NCBI GenBank assembly: GCA_021030915.1
Contig: JAGEMR010000136.1
Location: 1 to 64,000 of the forward strand
Direction: 5' to 3'
DNA: 64,000 bases
DNA from: Astrothelium macrocarpum
Taxonomy: Eukaryota > Ascomycota > Dothideomycetes > Trypetheliales > Trypetheliaceae
Positions within the stretch are counted from its first letter, which is position 1. Every line of letters starts with the position of its first letter. Below, piece after piece: positions 1 to 12,656 of this stretch. The position numbers were made by a program, and so were the translations under genes. The notes under the pieces are model-generated. The model saw only the letters and a list, made by a program, of their open reading frames with translations, was not told the DNA's origin and did not search any database.

Positions 1-75
1 TATTAAAAAAGCGAATTTTGGTGTATTTTCAAATGCGCGGGCAACTGATATGCGCGGCTAACTGATGAACCACGT
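1..75. mobile_element. Right end of a TA-flanked DNA transposon
   Basis: The first 75 bases hold a GC-containing end with repeated GCGCGG and AACTGAT motifs, finishing in CCACGT followed by TA. The next base onward aligns with the second gypsy copy at about 7921, so this is the border of something inserted into the gypsy element. The ACGT-then-TA border matches that of the element at 2462-4326. I infer a Tc1/mariner (Fot1-like) element whose body lies outside the window. Confidence 0.5.
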
Positions 76-90
76 TATATTAATTTCAAT

Positions 91-396
91 TTATATTAAT
101 TCTGATAATTTAATAATTTTTAATATGAAATTTTGTAAATAATTCTTTTTAAATTTTTTAAATATTTTTTTTTCGTTTTTTCCAAAAATGAATGTCTTTT
201 TATTTTTTATTAATTTTATTAAAAATTGTATTTTGAGGGAATATTTATTAATGAATCTTCTATTATAATTGACGAATTCTAAAAAGAATTGGATATTTTT
301 TATATTTTTTAATTCTGGCCAATTTTTAATTGATTTTATTTTATCTGAATCAATTTTTATGATTTTTATTCCAATAATATAATTTAGAAAATTCAT
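91..396 (-). pseudogene. Ty3/gypsy reverse transcriptase fragment (element A)
   Basis: A 101-residue open stretch on the minus strand matches the gypsy reverse transcriptase to RNase H region. It shows a Y-I-I-G start, then a KNWPE-like segment, then a FLEFVNYNRRFI block that stands for the usual FLGFANYYRRFI, then a lysine-rich segment. Many substitutions to Ile, Lys, Asn and Phe are what RIP would produce. It is a relic, not a gene. Confidence 0.8.
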
Positions 397-2461
397 TTTT
401 TTGATTTAGAATTCATATTTTGATAATTTCAGTTATAAATCCCGTTTATCAAATTTTTCAAATATTTATTGTAAATATTATATATATTCTTTTTTGATTT
501 TTGAATAAATAAGAATATCGTTTAAATATATTATTATAAATTTATTAAAATATAATTATAATATATCGTTAATGAATATTTGATAATTAATTGATATATT
601 TATGAATCCGAATAATATAATAAAATATTTAAAATATCCATATTTTATTTGAAATACCGTTTTTTATTTTTAATTTTTTTTTATTTATATAAAATTATAG
701 ATTTTTAATAAATCTAATTTGATAAATTATTATATATTTAAAAATCTTTTCTATAATTTTATAATATTAAATAATAGATATTAATTTTTTATTATTATTT
801 TATTAAATTATCAATAATTTATATAAAATTATAAATTTTTATTCTTTTTTGATATAAAAAGAATTAGATATTTTATAAATGATTCCGATTTTCTGATAAA
901 ATTCTTTTTTAAATTTTTTTTTAAATATTCTTTCAATATTTTAAATTTTTTATTAAATAATATATAAATGGATCTGAATATGGATTATTTTTCTATAAAA
1001 AATTTTATTTCATAATTCTATGATTGGTATTTAAATAATATTTTAATATCTAATTCCTTTTTAAAAAGATATATCTATTTTTTATATTTTAAGAGAATTT
1101 TAGAAATAATTAGAATTATTTTTAAATTATTAATCTTTTGATCTTTTAATTTTATTGGAATATTTATTATATCCGGGGTTTTTTTAATAAAAATCTTATT
1201 TTTCGAAATAATTTATATAAAATAATCATTTATCTCATTTTCTATCATATCTGAATATAAAAATTTTAATATAATTCCATAATTATATCTATCCATTTCC
1301 AATATTCTATTCTTTTAATTAATTATTAAATTATATTATTATAATCAAAATAATTTTAATATAATATTATATCTGATTATGATAATGATATTAAATGTGA
1401 TTTTTTTAATATATCCTGCGATAATCATAAATATTGGCCGAATCTCTTCTGAAATTTTACCAATTTCTGATATCCTTTTTTCTATTATTATACGTATTAC
1501 GTATTTTCGGTCTTTTAATTTGATTAATAAATTCAACAAATTTTAAAATATTTTAAATATGAAATTTCTATTTATTTTTAAATCGATTAATATTTTAATC
1601 TCCTTTTTTTTTTCCAATATTATTATAATATATAATAAATGATTGGATATTTAGATAATATTTAAATTTATATACGTATTTTATACATAGAATCTAAATC
1701 TTTTTTTTATAACGAATATATTTTTATCACAATTTATCTGATAAATATAAAAAAATATTATATTATTCTATAATTATTATAATATGAATAATTTTTTTTA
1801 TTTTTATAGAATCATTTATTGATTAATATATATTTCTTTTTTTATTTTTAATAAATAAAATAATTGATAAAATTGTAATTTTTCCAAAATTATCATTTAT
1901 TTTATTCTAATTTTTCTATTATATAAATTTTATAATTCTTATTTTTATATTAATAATAATACGTTTTTTTATAATTTGAATATTTTTCATTTATAATTAA
2001 TTATTTTTAAAAATAATTTCTGATTTAATAATTATAAATAAATTATATTGATAAATCCATTTGAGAATATTCTATATTTTTTTTGAATAATGGCGCATTT
2101 ATAAATATAATTTCTTCTATTTTTTTATTTATAAATTTATTCTTTTATTATTGATTATATATATATCTTCTATAATTTTTATTATAATATTATCATTATT
2201 ATATTTTCCGATATTCAGAATATCGTGAATTTTATATATTGATGATATTATTTTATCAAATATTTTTTTTTATTTTTTAATATTTCTGATATTTCAATAA
2301 TTGATATTTTTGATTTTGATATTTTTTTAATAAAATTAATCATTTATAATTTGAATTAATCATATTAAATAAAGTATTTTTTTATATTTCGAAATTTTTT
2401 AAAAATAATTCCATTAAAATTCCGAATTATTCTTTAAAAATTTATATTATAATAATATATA

Positions 2462-2516
2462 ACGTATTCCACAAGCGAGCGGAACATACAAGCGAATGGA
2501 ACACGAACACCAAAAA
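2462..2516 (+). repeat. Left terminal inverted repeat of the 2462-4326 transposon
   Basis: About 55 bp mirror the sequence at 4272-4326. The outer 35 bp are nearly perfect, and the differences are transitions. TA (2460-2461) precedes it. Confidence 0.85.
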
Positions 2517-3100
2517 AGCTACCATCTCAATCAAAAAACCATCAATTACTCAACACTACTATCAGAAATTTTATCTACACTATTTGCATCTGATTCAGAA
2601 TCTTCTTCTTTATCATTTTCATATATTCTGGTATTATATCTAATCTTTCCGCAATTTTTATAATATTTTTGACGAATAATATTATTTTCTATTCCATCAT
2701 CTTTATTAACATTTAAATGTCTAGATTTCGTATTATCAGTTTTTGCGATATCTAATTTTTGAATTTTTTTTTTATTTAAAATTCCATTTATTTATAAATA
2801 TTTTCTTTTACGTGTTTTATATTTTATATGAATTATATTTATTATTTCAAATTCTTCAATTCATATTTTTATAATTTTAAATTAATACGTTATTATTTAT
2901 ACATTTTTAATAAAAATTTCTAATATTTTAATAAATCCAATTGATGAATTTTTTTAAAAATCGGTAAATTTTTTAAAAATTAACATAAATTGAGATTCAA
3001 ATTTTTTAATATTTTTTAATATTTTGAATTTTTAAAATATTTTTTAAAAAAATAATTCTAATAGAATTTTTAATCAAATATCTAATTTATTCAAAATTAT

Positions 3101-3295
3101 TTATAAATCAAAAGAAATAAATTCAGTATTTTTAAAATCTTCTAAAATCTGATCTTTTATAATTGATATTTTAAATATATTAATAAAGACTGATAAAAAT
3201 TCAATTTTTATGATATAATTAATCTGATTATATATTAAAATTTCGATCTGACGTGAATATGTCTTTTTTAAAGACGAAAAATAATTCATATTCAA
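3101..3295 (-). pseudogene. Fot1/pogo DDE transposase fragment
   Basis: A 64-residue stretch reads like the segment after the DDE domain of fungal pogo/Fot1 transposases: a LKK-Y-RQIE block, then N-IN-I-KIEFL, then a K-I--GF-like stretch ending near a Phe-Asp. The match is from memory of the family pattern. Everything around it is broken by stops, as RIP would cause. Confidence 0.7.
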
Positions 3296-4271
3296 TAATT
3301 ATAAAAAATGTGATAAATATAACGATATATAAAAAATTATTATTTTATTTTTTTTACAAAAATTTTTAAATTTCATAAAATTGTGATTCTCATATTCATT
3401 TAGAATCAATAAATAATATATATTTATAATCTCTTTTTTTATATATATATTAAAATATTTAATTCATTTAATATCAAATTCATTTATTATTCAATCATTT
3501 TCAGAGATTATAATTTATTATTAGAATAATAATCGATTTTTATTATATCAAAAATTTTGATAAATTTTATTTTAAAAAATAATAAAAAACGGAATTATTC
3601 AATTTATTTTATTAATATTTAAAATTATCAAAATTCATTCATAATTATTCGATTAAATTTATTTTGATTTATAATATTTTTTTAAATCAATAATAATTTT
3701 TAAAATATTTGAAATAATTTTCATTATAAAATTATTTTTATTAAAATTTTAAATATTTTCATTCAATATATCGTATTTCATTTTGATATTATTTATCAAT
3801 CAGAATCAGCCTTCAATTATATCAAAATTTTCATATAAATATTTTTGATAATCAAATTTTCGATTGAATTTCATTTTAAATTCAGTCTTTCGTTTAATAA
3901 AATTTATAAATCAATTTTTTCCAATCTTTTTTTCATTTTATGAAATGAATAATAAATCTGCGATATCTTAAATTCGGATATAAATAAAAGAAAATTCTTA
4001 TATATTAAGGTCAAATATATGATATATAATCATATCCTCTTCTATTTTTATAAATTTTAAAGAATTGGGTTATATATCGATTTTAAATTGAATATTGTGA
4101 TTTCTTCAATATATGATTATACGAAAAATATCAAAAATTATAAATACATCTTTTTTCATATCAAATTGATCTTTTTAAATAATCTGAATTATAAATTATA
4201 TTCAAATTTTTTTATGAATTGAATGCATGTTATTGTGTTCAGATATTATGTGTTGAAATAAATGGGGTAAA

Positions 4272-4326
4272 TTTTTGGTATTCGTATTCCACTCGCTTGT
4301 ATGTTCCGCTCGCTTGTGGAATACGT
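4272..4326 (-). repeat. Right terminal inverted repeat of the 2462-4326 transposon
   Basis: Reverse complement of 2462-2516 with a few transitions. It is followed by TA (4327-4328). Confidence 0.85.
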
Positions 4327-5143
4327 TATTGGATAATTAAGAATTATATATAATCTGGTTATAAAATGATTTTCATGATTAAATTATTTTAATATTTTTC
4401 TAATATATTATTGAAATATGAATTTGATTATTAGATATTCTTTTATAATTCGATTTATTTATTGATTTGATTATATAATATATTTTTATATTTTTTTACG
4501 GATTTTTTATAAATTTTCTGATATCAGAAATAGATTATCTTTTTCACCGTCATTCTGTTAATCGAACTGCCATTCATTTTTCTCATCAGACGCTTCCTGG
4601 ATGGTCCTTTTGATTAAAATTTTCTCTTCTGAATAATTTATTAAAATCATATTGATTTTTTTTTCTATGATTACGATTTTTCGTTATATCATATTGGATT
4701 TGAATCAGTAATTTTTTGCGAAATATTCCTTCTTTTTATAAGAATAATATTTTTTATTTTTAAATTCCTTCTTCGGATGGATATTATCCTTTTTTCTTTT
4801 TCTGATAAAATTAAAATTCATCAGGTCATCATAATCATTATTCTAAATTTATAAATTTTTTTATCTGATAATTAATTTTCGATTTTCTTTTTTTTTTAGA
4901 ATTCTTATATATAATTTATCGTCTAATTCAATCGTTATATTTATTAATTATGATAAAATATCTGTGATATTTATATAATATATTAATTTATTTTTAATAT
5001 TATTTTTAAATTTTTTATAAGATATAAAATAAAATATTTTATCATTTTATTTGATTTATTAAATATATTTTTAAAATCTAATTATATAATTAATTATAAA
5101 AATTTTTTATTTAATATTTAAAATTATTTATTCAATTATCATT

Positions 5144-5148
5144 TATTG
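5144..5148. repeat. Target site duplication TATTG, left copy
   Basis: TATTG stands directly before the left LTR, and the same five bases follow the right LTR at 11878-11882. Five-base duplications are typical of Ty3/gypsy integration. Removing the insert and one copy restores a sequence that aligns with the uninterrupted element. Confidence 0.9.
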
Positions 5149-5544
5149 TGTTATGATCCCAGGTATCCCTGAAGTCAAGTCTATCTGTGATCAAGGTGGC
5201 TTCTGAAGTGAGTCGGTAAAGGGCCGAACTAGCAAAAAATGAATTGGTTTTGATATTCAAAATTCTACTGAAAACGTTATCAAAGACTAATTTAAAGAAT
5301 GGCTTTGAATATAACGAAATTATTTTAATTTCGTTACATTTTTATATATTTGATTTATTCATTTTAGAATGAATGAGATTCACTTTCTCACTGATGAGCT
5401 GATGAGTCTTATTTCTTCACTGATGAACTGATGAATCTCATTTCCTCATTGGTAAACTGGTGAATGGGTGAATTAGTGTCTACGGCCTATTTCTGTGGTT
5501 GGTGGATACCGCAGTATGACCCTACAGGTATAGCGGTCATAACA
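5149..5544 (-). repeat. 3' LTR of element B
   Basis: 396 bp, same length as 11482-11877, from TGTTATGA to TCATAACA. It keeps more G and C than the other LTR, so it was less affected by RIP. Inside, a unit of about 30 bp built on ACTGATGAACTGATGAATCTC is repeated in tandem, roughly at 5383-5475. Confidence 0.92.
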
Positions 5545-5562
5545 TTATCCCTCCCTTTCTGA
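5545..5562 (-). promoter_or_regulatory. Polypurine tract of element B
   Basis: Directly inside the left LTR, the minus strand reads AGAAAGGGAGGGATAA just before the LTR start. A purine tract at this place primes plus-strand DNA synthesis in LTR elements, and it confirms the minus-strand orientation. Confidence 0.7.
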
Positions 5563-5732
5563 TACGTGACCTCACGTGTTTATAAATTCCGGGTTTTCCG
5601 TGAGTTTTCTTAACGATATCTTTCCGTTCTTCTTCTGACCGCCTTCGTCTTGTATACGAAATTTCTAATTTTGGTTTTTCTGTTTCTGTTATTTGCGACC
5701 GTTGTCTGTTTTATGACCTTATTTATATCATT

Positions 5733-6026
5733 ATGGAATCTCGCCTGAAGTGTTCTGAATATGTGAAAAACGGTAGGAAATATATGAATCTTTTCTGGAT
5801 CTCATTGGATAAAATTCGTGATGAATATTGGAAGCGTATTGAAGAAGATAAAAAGGAATTAACGTAGATATTGATTCGTTTATTTCGAAATAAAAAAATA
5901 TTCCGCCAAATTAAAGATCATACGAAAAAGAAAATGGAATACGAATTTGATTTATTAGAAGATATCGACGATAATGAAGATTATTCTATAACGATAATAA
6001 TTATTAATTTATCATTTTTGATTTAG
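5733..6026 (+). pseudogene. Antisense ORF of the gypsy element (Cys-motif plus coiled coil)
   Basis: On the strand opposite gag-pol, an ATG opens a frame of 97 codons with one internal stop (TAG at 5865, one C-to-T step from CAG). The N-terminus reads MESRLKCSEYVKNGRKY, a Cys-containing start that may once have been a CxxC...C motif (Cys to Tyr fits RIP). A highly charged Lys/Glu/Arg helix follows, likely a coiled coil, and an acidic end. From memory, similar small Cys-rich coiled-coil frames sit antisense near the 3' LTR of other Pezizomycotina gypsy elements. The function is unknown. Confidence 0.6.
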
Positions 6027-7920
6027 AATTCGTTTATTCAGATTGAGAGTGTTTTATTTAATGATTCTGTAATTATTATAATTGGAATTTTTTGACGCAC
6101 CTATTTTGAAAGAGGAGACTGATCTGGTTTCTTATAATATATCCCTTCCCATTTATAAAATTCCTTAATCTTCCATTAATAATTTTTCAGATTTTTTAAT
6201 ATTTTTTACGTATTTTCTGAATTCAGATATCCTTTCCATTTAATCAGATATAAATCATTATAATAATTGAATATTTCTTTTATTTCGAATTCATTTTCTT
6301 CTTTCGATTGAAAATGAAATATAATTTGATATGACGTTATTAAATCTGCTGATTATAATAAAAATATATGAAAAATAGAATATATCTTTATATCTAATAA
6401 TAATCTGAATTTGAAATTTATTGGATTTTTTTATTTTTGGATTAAAAATGGTCCGATTTTGATTAATTTTAATTTTTTAATTAATAATTTATTTTTAAAA
6501 TTTTTGATAAATAAATATATCTTATTTTTTTCTTTTGACTGAAATCCATTTTTTTTAAATATATTTATTTTAATATTTCTGATAAATTATTAATTATTTA
6601 TTCTTTCAATATTTTTTTTTATTTCGGTCAAAATTTCTAGTTTTTTACGTATATTCTTTTATATTTGATCTGAAAATATTGTATTTTCCAATTTATTTTT
6701 TATTTTTATTGATGATCTGAATATACATTTCATCAGTATTTTTTATATGATTATAAATATCCTTTGATTCAGTATTAATTGCGCCATAGATAATAATGAT
6801 ATTCAATTATTCTATTTTTTGTTGATATAATACCTTAGATATTATTCCAATATTTGATTTATACGTTCCGTCTATCTGTCAGTTTTCTTATAATATATCA
6901 TAAATATTTTTAATTTGATTCCAATATTCTTTATGATAATATTCTAATAAATTAAGATAAACCTTCAATTTCTATCTGATATAATATTTACTGATATTCT
7001 AAAATATTTAATTAATTTTTAAAATAATAATTCGATTATATGAATTATTTTATATATCTTTTTGAATTATTCGACGATAATATATTTCATTAATTTATTA
7101 ATAATGATCATGATAATATTATATTTAAATCCTATTATCAGATCTTCTGATTCTGATAAATCTGTGATAAAATTTATAATAATTTATTCAAATGATTCAA
7201 TCAGTATTTTAATTAATATGATTATTCTTCATTTTATTTATATATTATATTTATTCTTCTAATATTATTCACATTTTATAATATAATCTTGGATATATTC
7301 TTTCATTTTATTGAAATGGCAGTTTTTCTGGATATTTCTAATGATCTGGGTAATTTCTGGATATTTATAGAATTCTTTATTATGATATTTTTTAATAATT
7401 TTTTTAATCCTGTCTTCTGAAATGATCATTTTTTATTTTATATATTATTCTTTTTTTATAATCGTCAGAATTGCGTTTAATTCGGTATAATTTTTTGATA
7501 ATATTCTATTTTTATTTAATTTGAAAATCGTTTGATTATTGATTTTTTTTTTTTATATAATCCGTTTTTCAATTTAATATATTAATTCTGGAATTATTTT
7601 TTTCTAAAATATATTTAATGATAAATTTGTATTATTCTAGGAATTCTGATTATTTAATATATTATTGATTCAGCTATTTTATGATTATTTAGACCAGATT
7701 TTTATGATTTATGAAAATTTCTAAAAATAATAATCCTTCAATATAGATTTTCCAATATTATAATATAATGATTATGGTAAAAAATTCTTTATCATGAATA
7801 TCATAATTTTATTCTGATTCTGAGAATTTCTTTGAATAATATCCTATTGGATATCATTTTCTGTCTATTGCCCTTTATCGTAGGCATATTTTTATTATTA
7901 AATTGGATATATCGATTTCT

Positions 7921-8230
7921 ATTTATATTAATTCTGATGATTCGATTATTTTTAATATAAAATCTCGTAAATAGTCTTTTTTGAATATTTCGAATATTAT
8001 TTTTTTACATTTTTTTTAAATAAAAGAATTATTCTTTTTTATAAATTCTATTAAAAATTGAATTTTAAAAGAATATCCCTTAATAAATCTTCAGTTATAA
8101 TTGATGAATTTAAAAAAGAATTATATATCTTTTATATCTTTTAATTCTGGCTAAATTTTAATTGATTTCATTTTATTCGGATTGATCTAGATTATTCTAA
8201 TTCCAATAATATAATCTAAAAAATTGATTC
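7921..8230 (-). pseudogene. Ty3/gypsy reverse transcriptase fragment (element B)
   Basis: This region aligns base for base with the reverse transcriptase relic at 91-396, differing mainly by transitions. It is interrupted by stops. Sequence on its left (about 6,030-7,900) should correspond to RNase H and integrase, but I could not recognise residues there. Confidence 0.7.
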
Positions 8231-10669
8231 TTTTGATTCAGAATTTATATTTCGAGAATTTTAATTATAAATCGCGTTTATCAAATTCCGCAAATATCTA
8301 TTTTATATATTATATATATTCATTTCAATTTTTGGAATAAATGAAAATATTATCTAAATATATGATGATAAATTTATTAAAATATAATCGTAATATATTA
8401 TTAATAAATATTTGACAATTTATTAATATATTTATAAATCCGAATGATATAATAAAATATTCAAAATATCCATATTTTATTCGAAATATTATTTTCCATT
8501 TTTCATTTTCTTTTATTTATATAAAATTATAAATTCCTAAAAGATCCAATTTAATAAATCATTATATATCCAAAAATTTATTTTATAATTTTATAATATT
8601 GAATAATGGATATCGGTTTTTTATTATTATTTCATTAAATTATTTATAATTAATATATAATTATAGATTTTTATTTTTTTTTGATATAAAAAGAATTGGA
8701 TATTTTATAAATAATTCCGATTTTCTGATAAAACCCTTTTTAAAATTTTTATTTAAATATTCTTGTAATATTTCAAATTCTTTATTGGATAATATATATA
8801 TAAATCTGAATATAGATTATTTTTTTATGAAAAATTTTATTTTATAATTCTATAATTAATATTTAAATAATATTTTAATATCTAATTCTTCTTTAAAAAG
8901 ATGTATCCATTTTTTATATTTTAAAGAAATTCTGAAAATTATTGGAATGATTTTTAAATTATTAATTTTTTGGCTTTTTTATTCTAATGGAATATCTGTT
9001 ATATCCGAATCTGTCTTGATAAAAATTTCATTTTTCGAAATGATTTGTATAAAATAATCATTTATTTCATTTTTCATTTTATCTGAATATAAAAATTTTA
9101 ATATAATTCTATAATCATATTTATTTATTTCCAATATTTCGGATTTCTAATTAATTATTAGATTATATTATTATAATCAGAATAATTCTAATACGATATC
9201 GTATCTAATCATGATAATAATATTGAATATGATTTTTTCAGTATATTCTACGATAATCATAAATAATGGTCGAATTTTTTGAAAAATTTCACCGATTTTT
9301 GGCATTTTCTGTCTTATTATTATTCATATTATATATTTTTTATTCTTTAATCTTTTGAATAAATTCAATAATTTCTGAAATATTTCTGATAAAAAATTTC
9401 CATTTATATCTGAATCAATTAATATCTGAATTTTATTTTTTATCAATACAATTATGATATTTAATAAATGATTAGATATTTGAATAATATTCAGATTTAT
9501 ATACGCATTTTATATATAGAATTTAAATCATTTTTCCATATTTCATATATTTTAATTATTATTTATCTTATAGAATTTGATGGATATTAAATTATTCCGT
9601 TATTATTATAATAAAAATAATTTTTTTTATTTTTATAAAATCATTTATTGATTAATATATATTCTCTTTTTTATTTTCAATATATATAATAAATAATGAA
9701 ATTATAATTTATTCATAAATCTCATTTATATTATTCGAATTTTTTTATTATATAAATTTCATAATTTTTATTTTCGTATTAAAAATAATATATCTTTTCA
9801 TGATCTAGATATTTTTTATTCATGAATAATTATTTTTAAAAATAATCCTGAATTCAATAATCATATACGGATTATATTGATAAATCTATTTAAAAATATT
9901 CCACGTTCTTCTTTGATAATAATATATTCTGAGATAAAATTTCTTCTATTTCTTTATTTATAAAATTTCTTCTTAATTATTAATCTTTTATATATCTTCT
10001 ATAATCTTTATTATAATATTATCATTATTCCATTTTTCTATATCTTAAATATTTTGGATTTTATATATTAATAATATTTCTTCGTCAAATATTAATTCTC
10101 ATTTTTTTATAATTTCAGTATTTTAATTTTAAATATTCATTATTTTAATATTTTTCAGATTTCATTAATCTTTTATGATCTGAATTTCCGATATTGAATA
10201 AAATATTTTTTTATATTTTAAAATTTTTTAAAAATAATTCTATCATAATTTCGAATTATTTTCTGATTATTTATATCATAATTATATGAACTGAATAATT
10301 GAATATAATATATATTCTAATCATATAATGATCTTTATAATCTGAATATTTAAATATTTCTTTCATATATTATTGGAATATGAATTTTATAACTGATTAT
10401 TTTTATATAATCCGATTCATTCATTGATTTATTTGCGATATATACATTCGTAATCTTTCTCATATTTTTTATAAATTCTTTGATATCAGAGGCTGATCAT
10501 TCCTCTCACCATCGTTCTATTAATCGAACTGCCATTTATATCCCTTATCGGATATTTTCTGGACGGTTCCTTCAATTAAAATATTCTCGTCCGGGTCATT
10601 GATTAAAACCATATTAATTTCTCTTTTCATGATTACGATTTCCCGTCATATTATATTAAATTTGGATCG

Positions 10670-10711
10670 GCAATTTTTTGCGAAATATCCCTCTTTTCCG
10701 CAAAAATAACA
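10670..10711 (-). pseudogene. Gag CCHC zinc knuckle relic (element B)
   Basis: The minus strand encodes CYFCGKEGYFAKNC, a CX2CX4HX4C nucleocapsid knuckle in which the His is replaced by Tyr. CAC/CAT to TAC/TAT is the change RIP would make. The open frame 10651-10833 on this strand is another reading phase of the same region. The knuckle places gag toward the right LTR. Confidence 0.75.
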
Positions 10712-11481
10712 TTTTTTATCTTTCGATCCTTTTTTAAAACGGATATTATCCTTCTTTTTTCTTTTTCCGATAAAACTGAAATCCATAAAATCATCATAAT
10801 CATTATTTTATTTTTATGAATTTCTCCATCCAATGATTAATTTTTGATTTCTTCTTTTTTTTAGAATTCTCATATATAATTTATCATCTAATTCAATCGT
10901 AATTTTCATTAATCGCGATAGAATGTCTATAATACCCATATAATATATTAATTCGTCCTTGACATTATTCTTAAATTTTCAATGGAATATAAAACGAAAT
11001 ATTTCATCATCCCATTTAATTTATTGAATATATTCCTAGAATTTGGTCATATAATCAGCCGCGGAAATTTTCTATTTAATATTTAAAATGGCTTATTCGG
11101 CTACCGTTTATTAATTGGATACCCCGAATATTTTATTGATTTCCCTTTTAAATATAATAAAATTCTAGAATATATTATTGGTCATTAAATCCCCATTTTC
11201 TTCCACATAATTAATAAATCGTGATCTGATCTAATGAAATATTCTTTCTTTTATAAATATATTTACAAAAAAAGATTAATTAATTGGAATAATACCTTCG
11301 AAATTAAAATATAATTATATATTATTAAACCAATTTTCTATTTTAAAACGGTTTCTGTAAAAGCCATCGGATTTTCTGGCCTTTCCGTCAAATCATGACG
11401 TTGGTCGATTTCCTCCGGCCTAGAATATATTATCGCCATTCTGCGATTATTCTTATTGACTCATTTTGAGAATATTCAACA

Positions 11482-11877
11482 TATTATGATCCCAGATATC
11501 CCTAAAATCAAATCTATCTATGATCAAAATGGCTTCTGAAATGAATCGGTAAAGGGCCGAATTAGTAAAAAATGAATTAATTTTGATATTCAAAATTCTA
11601 CTGAAAACGCTATCAAAGACTAATTTAAAAAATGATTTTAAATATAATAAAATCATTTTAATTTCATTACATTTTTATATATTTGATTTATTCATTTTAA
11701 AATGAATGAAATTCATTTTCTTATTGATGAACTGATGAATCTCACTTTTTTATTGGTGAATTGATGAATCTCATTTTCTTACTGATGAGCTGGTGAATGG
11801 GTGAGTTGGTACCTACGGCCTATTCCTGTGGTTGGTGGATACCGCAGTGTGACCCCACAGGCATAGCGGTCATAACA
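11482..11877 (-). repeat. 5' LTR of element B
   Basis: Pairs with 5149-5544 at the same length. Most differences are C/T or G/A, and this copy has more T and A. It ends TCATAACA and is followed by TATTG. Confidence 0.92.
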
Positions 11878-12249
11878 TATTGATTAAATATTTTAAATAT
11901 TTTATTAATTTTTTTTTAAATATAATAAAATTCTAAAATATATTATTAATTATCTAATTTTTAGATTTTTTTATATAATTAATAAATCATAATCATATTC
12001 AATAAAATATTTTTCTTTTTATAAATATATTTATAAAAAAAGATTGATTAATAAATGAAATTCTTTCAAATATAAAATATAGTTATATAATATTAAATTA
12101 ATTTTTTATTTTAAAATGATTTTTATAAAAATTATTAGATTTTTTAATTTTTTTATCAAATCATAATATAAATCAATTTTTTTTAATTTAAAAAAAATTA
12201 TCATTTTTTTATAATTATTTTTATTAATTCATTTTAAAAATATTTAATA

Positions 12250-12656
12250 TATTATGATTTTAAATATTTTTAAAATCAAATTTACTTAAAATTAAAATAA
12301 TTTTTAAAATGAATTGATAAAGAATTTAAATTAATAAAAAATAATATAATTTGATAATTTAAAATTCTATTTAAAATATTATCAAAAATTAATTTAAAAA
12401 ATGACTTTGAATACGATAAAATCAGAACTGATTTCATCATATTTTTATATATTTGAATTATTCATTGATATCATAATAATTCTCATATTCGCTGGAATGA
12501 GCCTCACCATTCAAAAAATGATTCTTATTATTCAAAAAGTGATTCTCACCATTAGAAGGGTGACGCTTACGAGCCTCTGGATGAGCTTGCAAGCCCTCTG
12601 GTGAGTTTCGTATCTGATTGGTTACTGTGTACCCGCCTTACCGTGGTGTCGTAACA
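12250..12656 (-). repeat. 5' LTR of element A
   Basis: A third LTR-like copy of 407 bp that starts TATTATGA and ends TCGTAACA. The left half follows the element B LTRs clearly. The right half (about 12,470-12,650) has diverged and keeps a GC-containing patch with GAGCCTC and GATGAGCTTG motifs. It marks the right border of element A. Confidence 0.8.

Larger units (their letters stand above)
2462..4326 (-). mobile_element. Fot1/pogo-type DNA transposon inserted in element A
   Basis: This 1,865-bp element has inverted repeats of about 55 bp, starting ACGTATTCCACAAGCGAGCG at the left and mirrored at the right, with only a few transition differences. It is flanked by TA on both sides, the target duplication of Tc1/mariner elements. 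Flanking gypsy sequence resumes on each side and aligns with the uninterrupted copy near 10,290. A transposase relic lies on the minus strand at 3101-3295, and an acidic Ser/Asp/Glu-rich tail can be read near 2550-2620 on the same strand. The length fits Fot1-like elements of about 1.9 kb. Confidence 0.85.
5149..11877 (-). mobile_element. Complete Ty3/gypsy LTR retrotransposon (element B)
   Basis: This 6,729-bp element has 396-bp LTRs at both ends, each with TG...CA style ends (TGTTATGA/TCATAACA; the right copy has one G-to-A change at its start), and 5-bp TATTG duplications outside. A gag zinc knuckle at 10670-10711 and a reverse transcriptase segment near 7921-8230 both read on the minus strand, so the 5' LTR is on the right and the 3' LTR on the left. 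A purine tract next to the left LTR agrees. All sense frames are broken by RIP-type mutations, so it is dead. It inserted into element A of the same family, and is less degraded. Confidence 0.92.
76..12656 (-). mobile_element. Older Ty3/gypsy LTR retrotransposon, interrupted (element A)
   Basis: This older copy lies in two parts, 76-5148 and 11878-12656, separated by a complete insertion of the same family (5149-11877). Segment 76-2461 aligns with 7921 to about 10,290, segment 4327-5148 with about 10,290-11,132, and segment 11878-12249 with about 11,130-11,481. Its only visible LTR, 12250-12656, is the 5' LTR of a minus-strand element. It is more AT-shifted than the inserted copy, so it has been through more RIP. 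The other LTR lies outside the window. No frame is intact. Confidence 0.85.

Noticed and set aside
11453..11656. 67-codon frame on the minus strand
   Set aside because: It lies mostly within the LTR and follows no gag-pol frame.
12401..12604. 67-codon frame with LT--SL repeats
   Set aside because: It is the GC-containing half of the element A LTR read in frame, not a gene.
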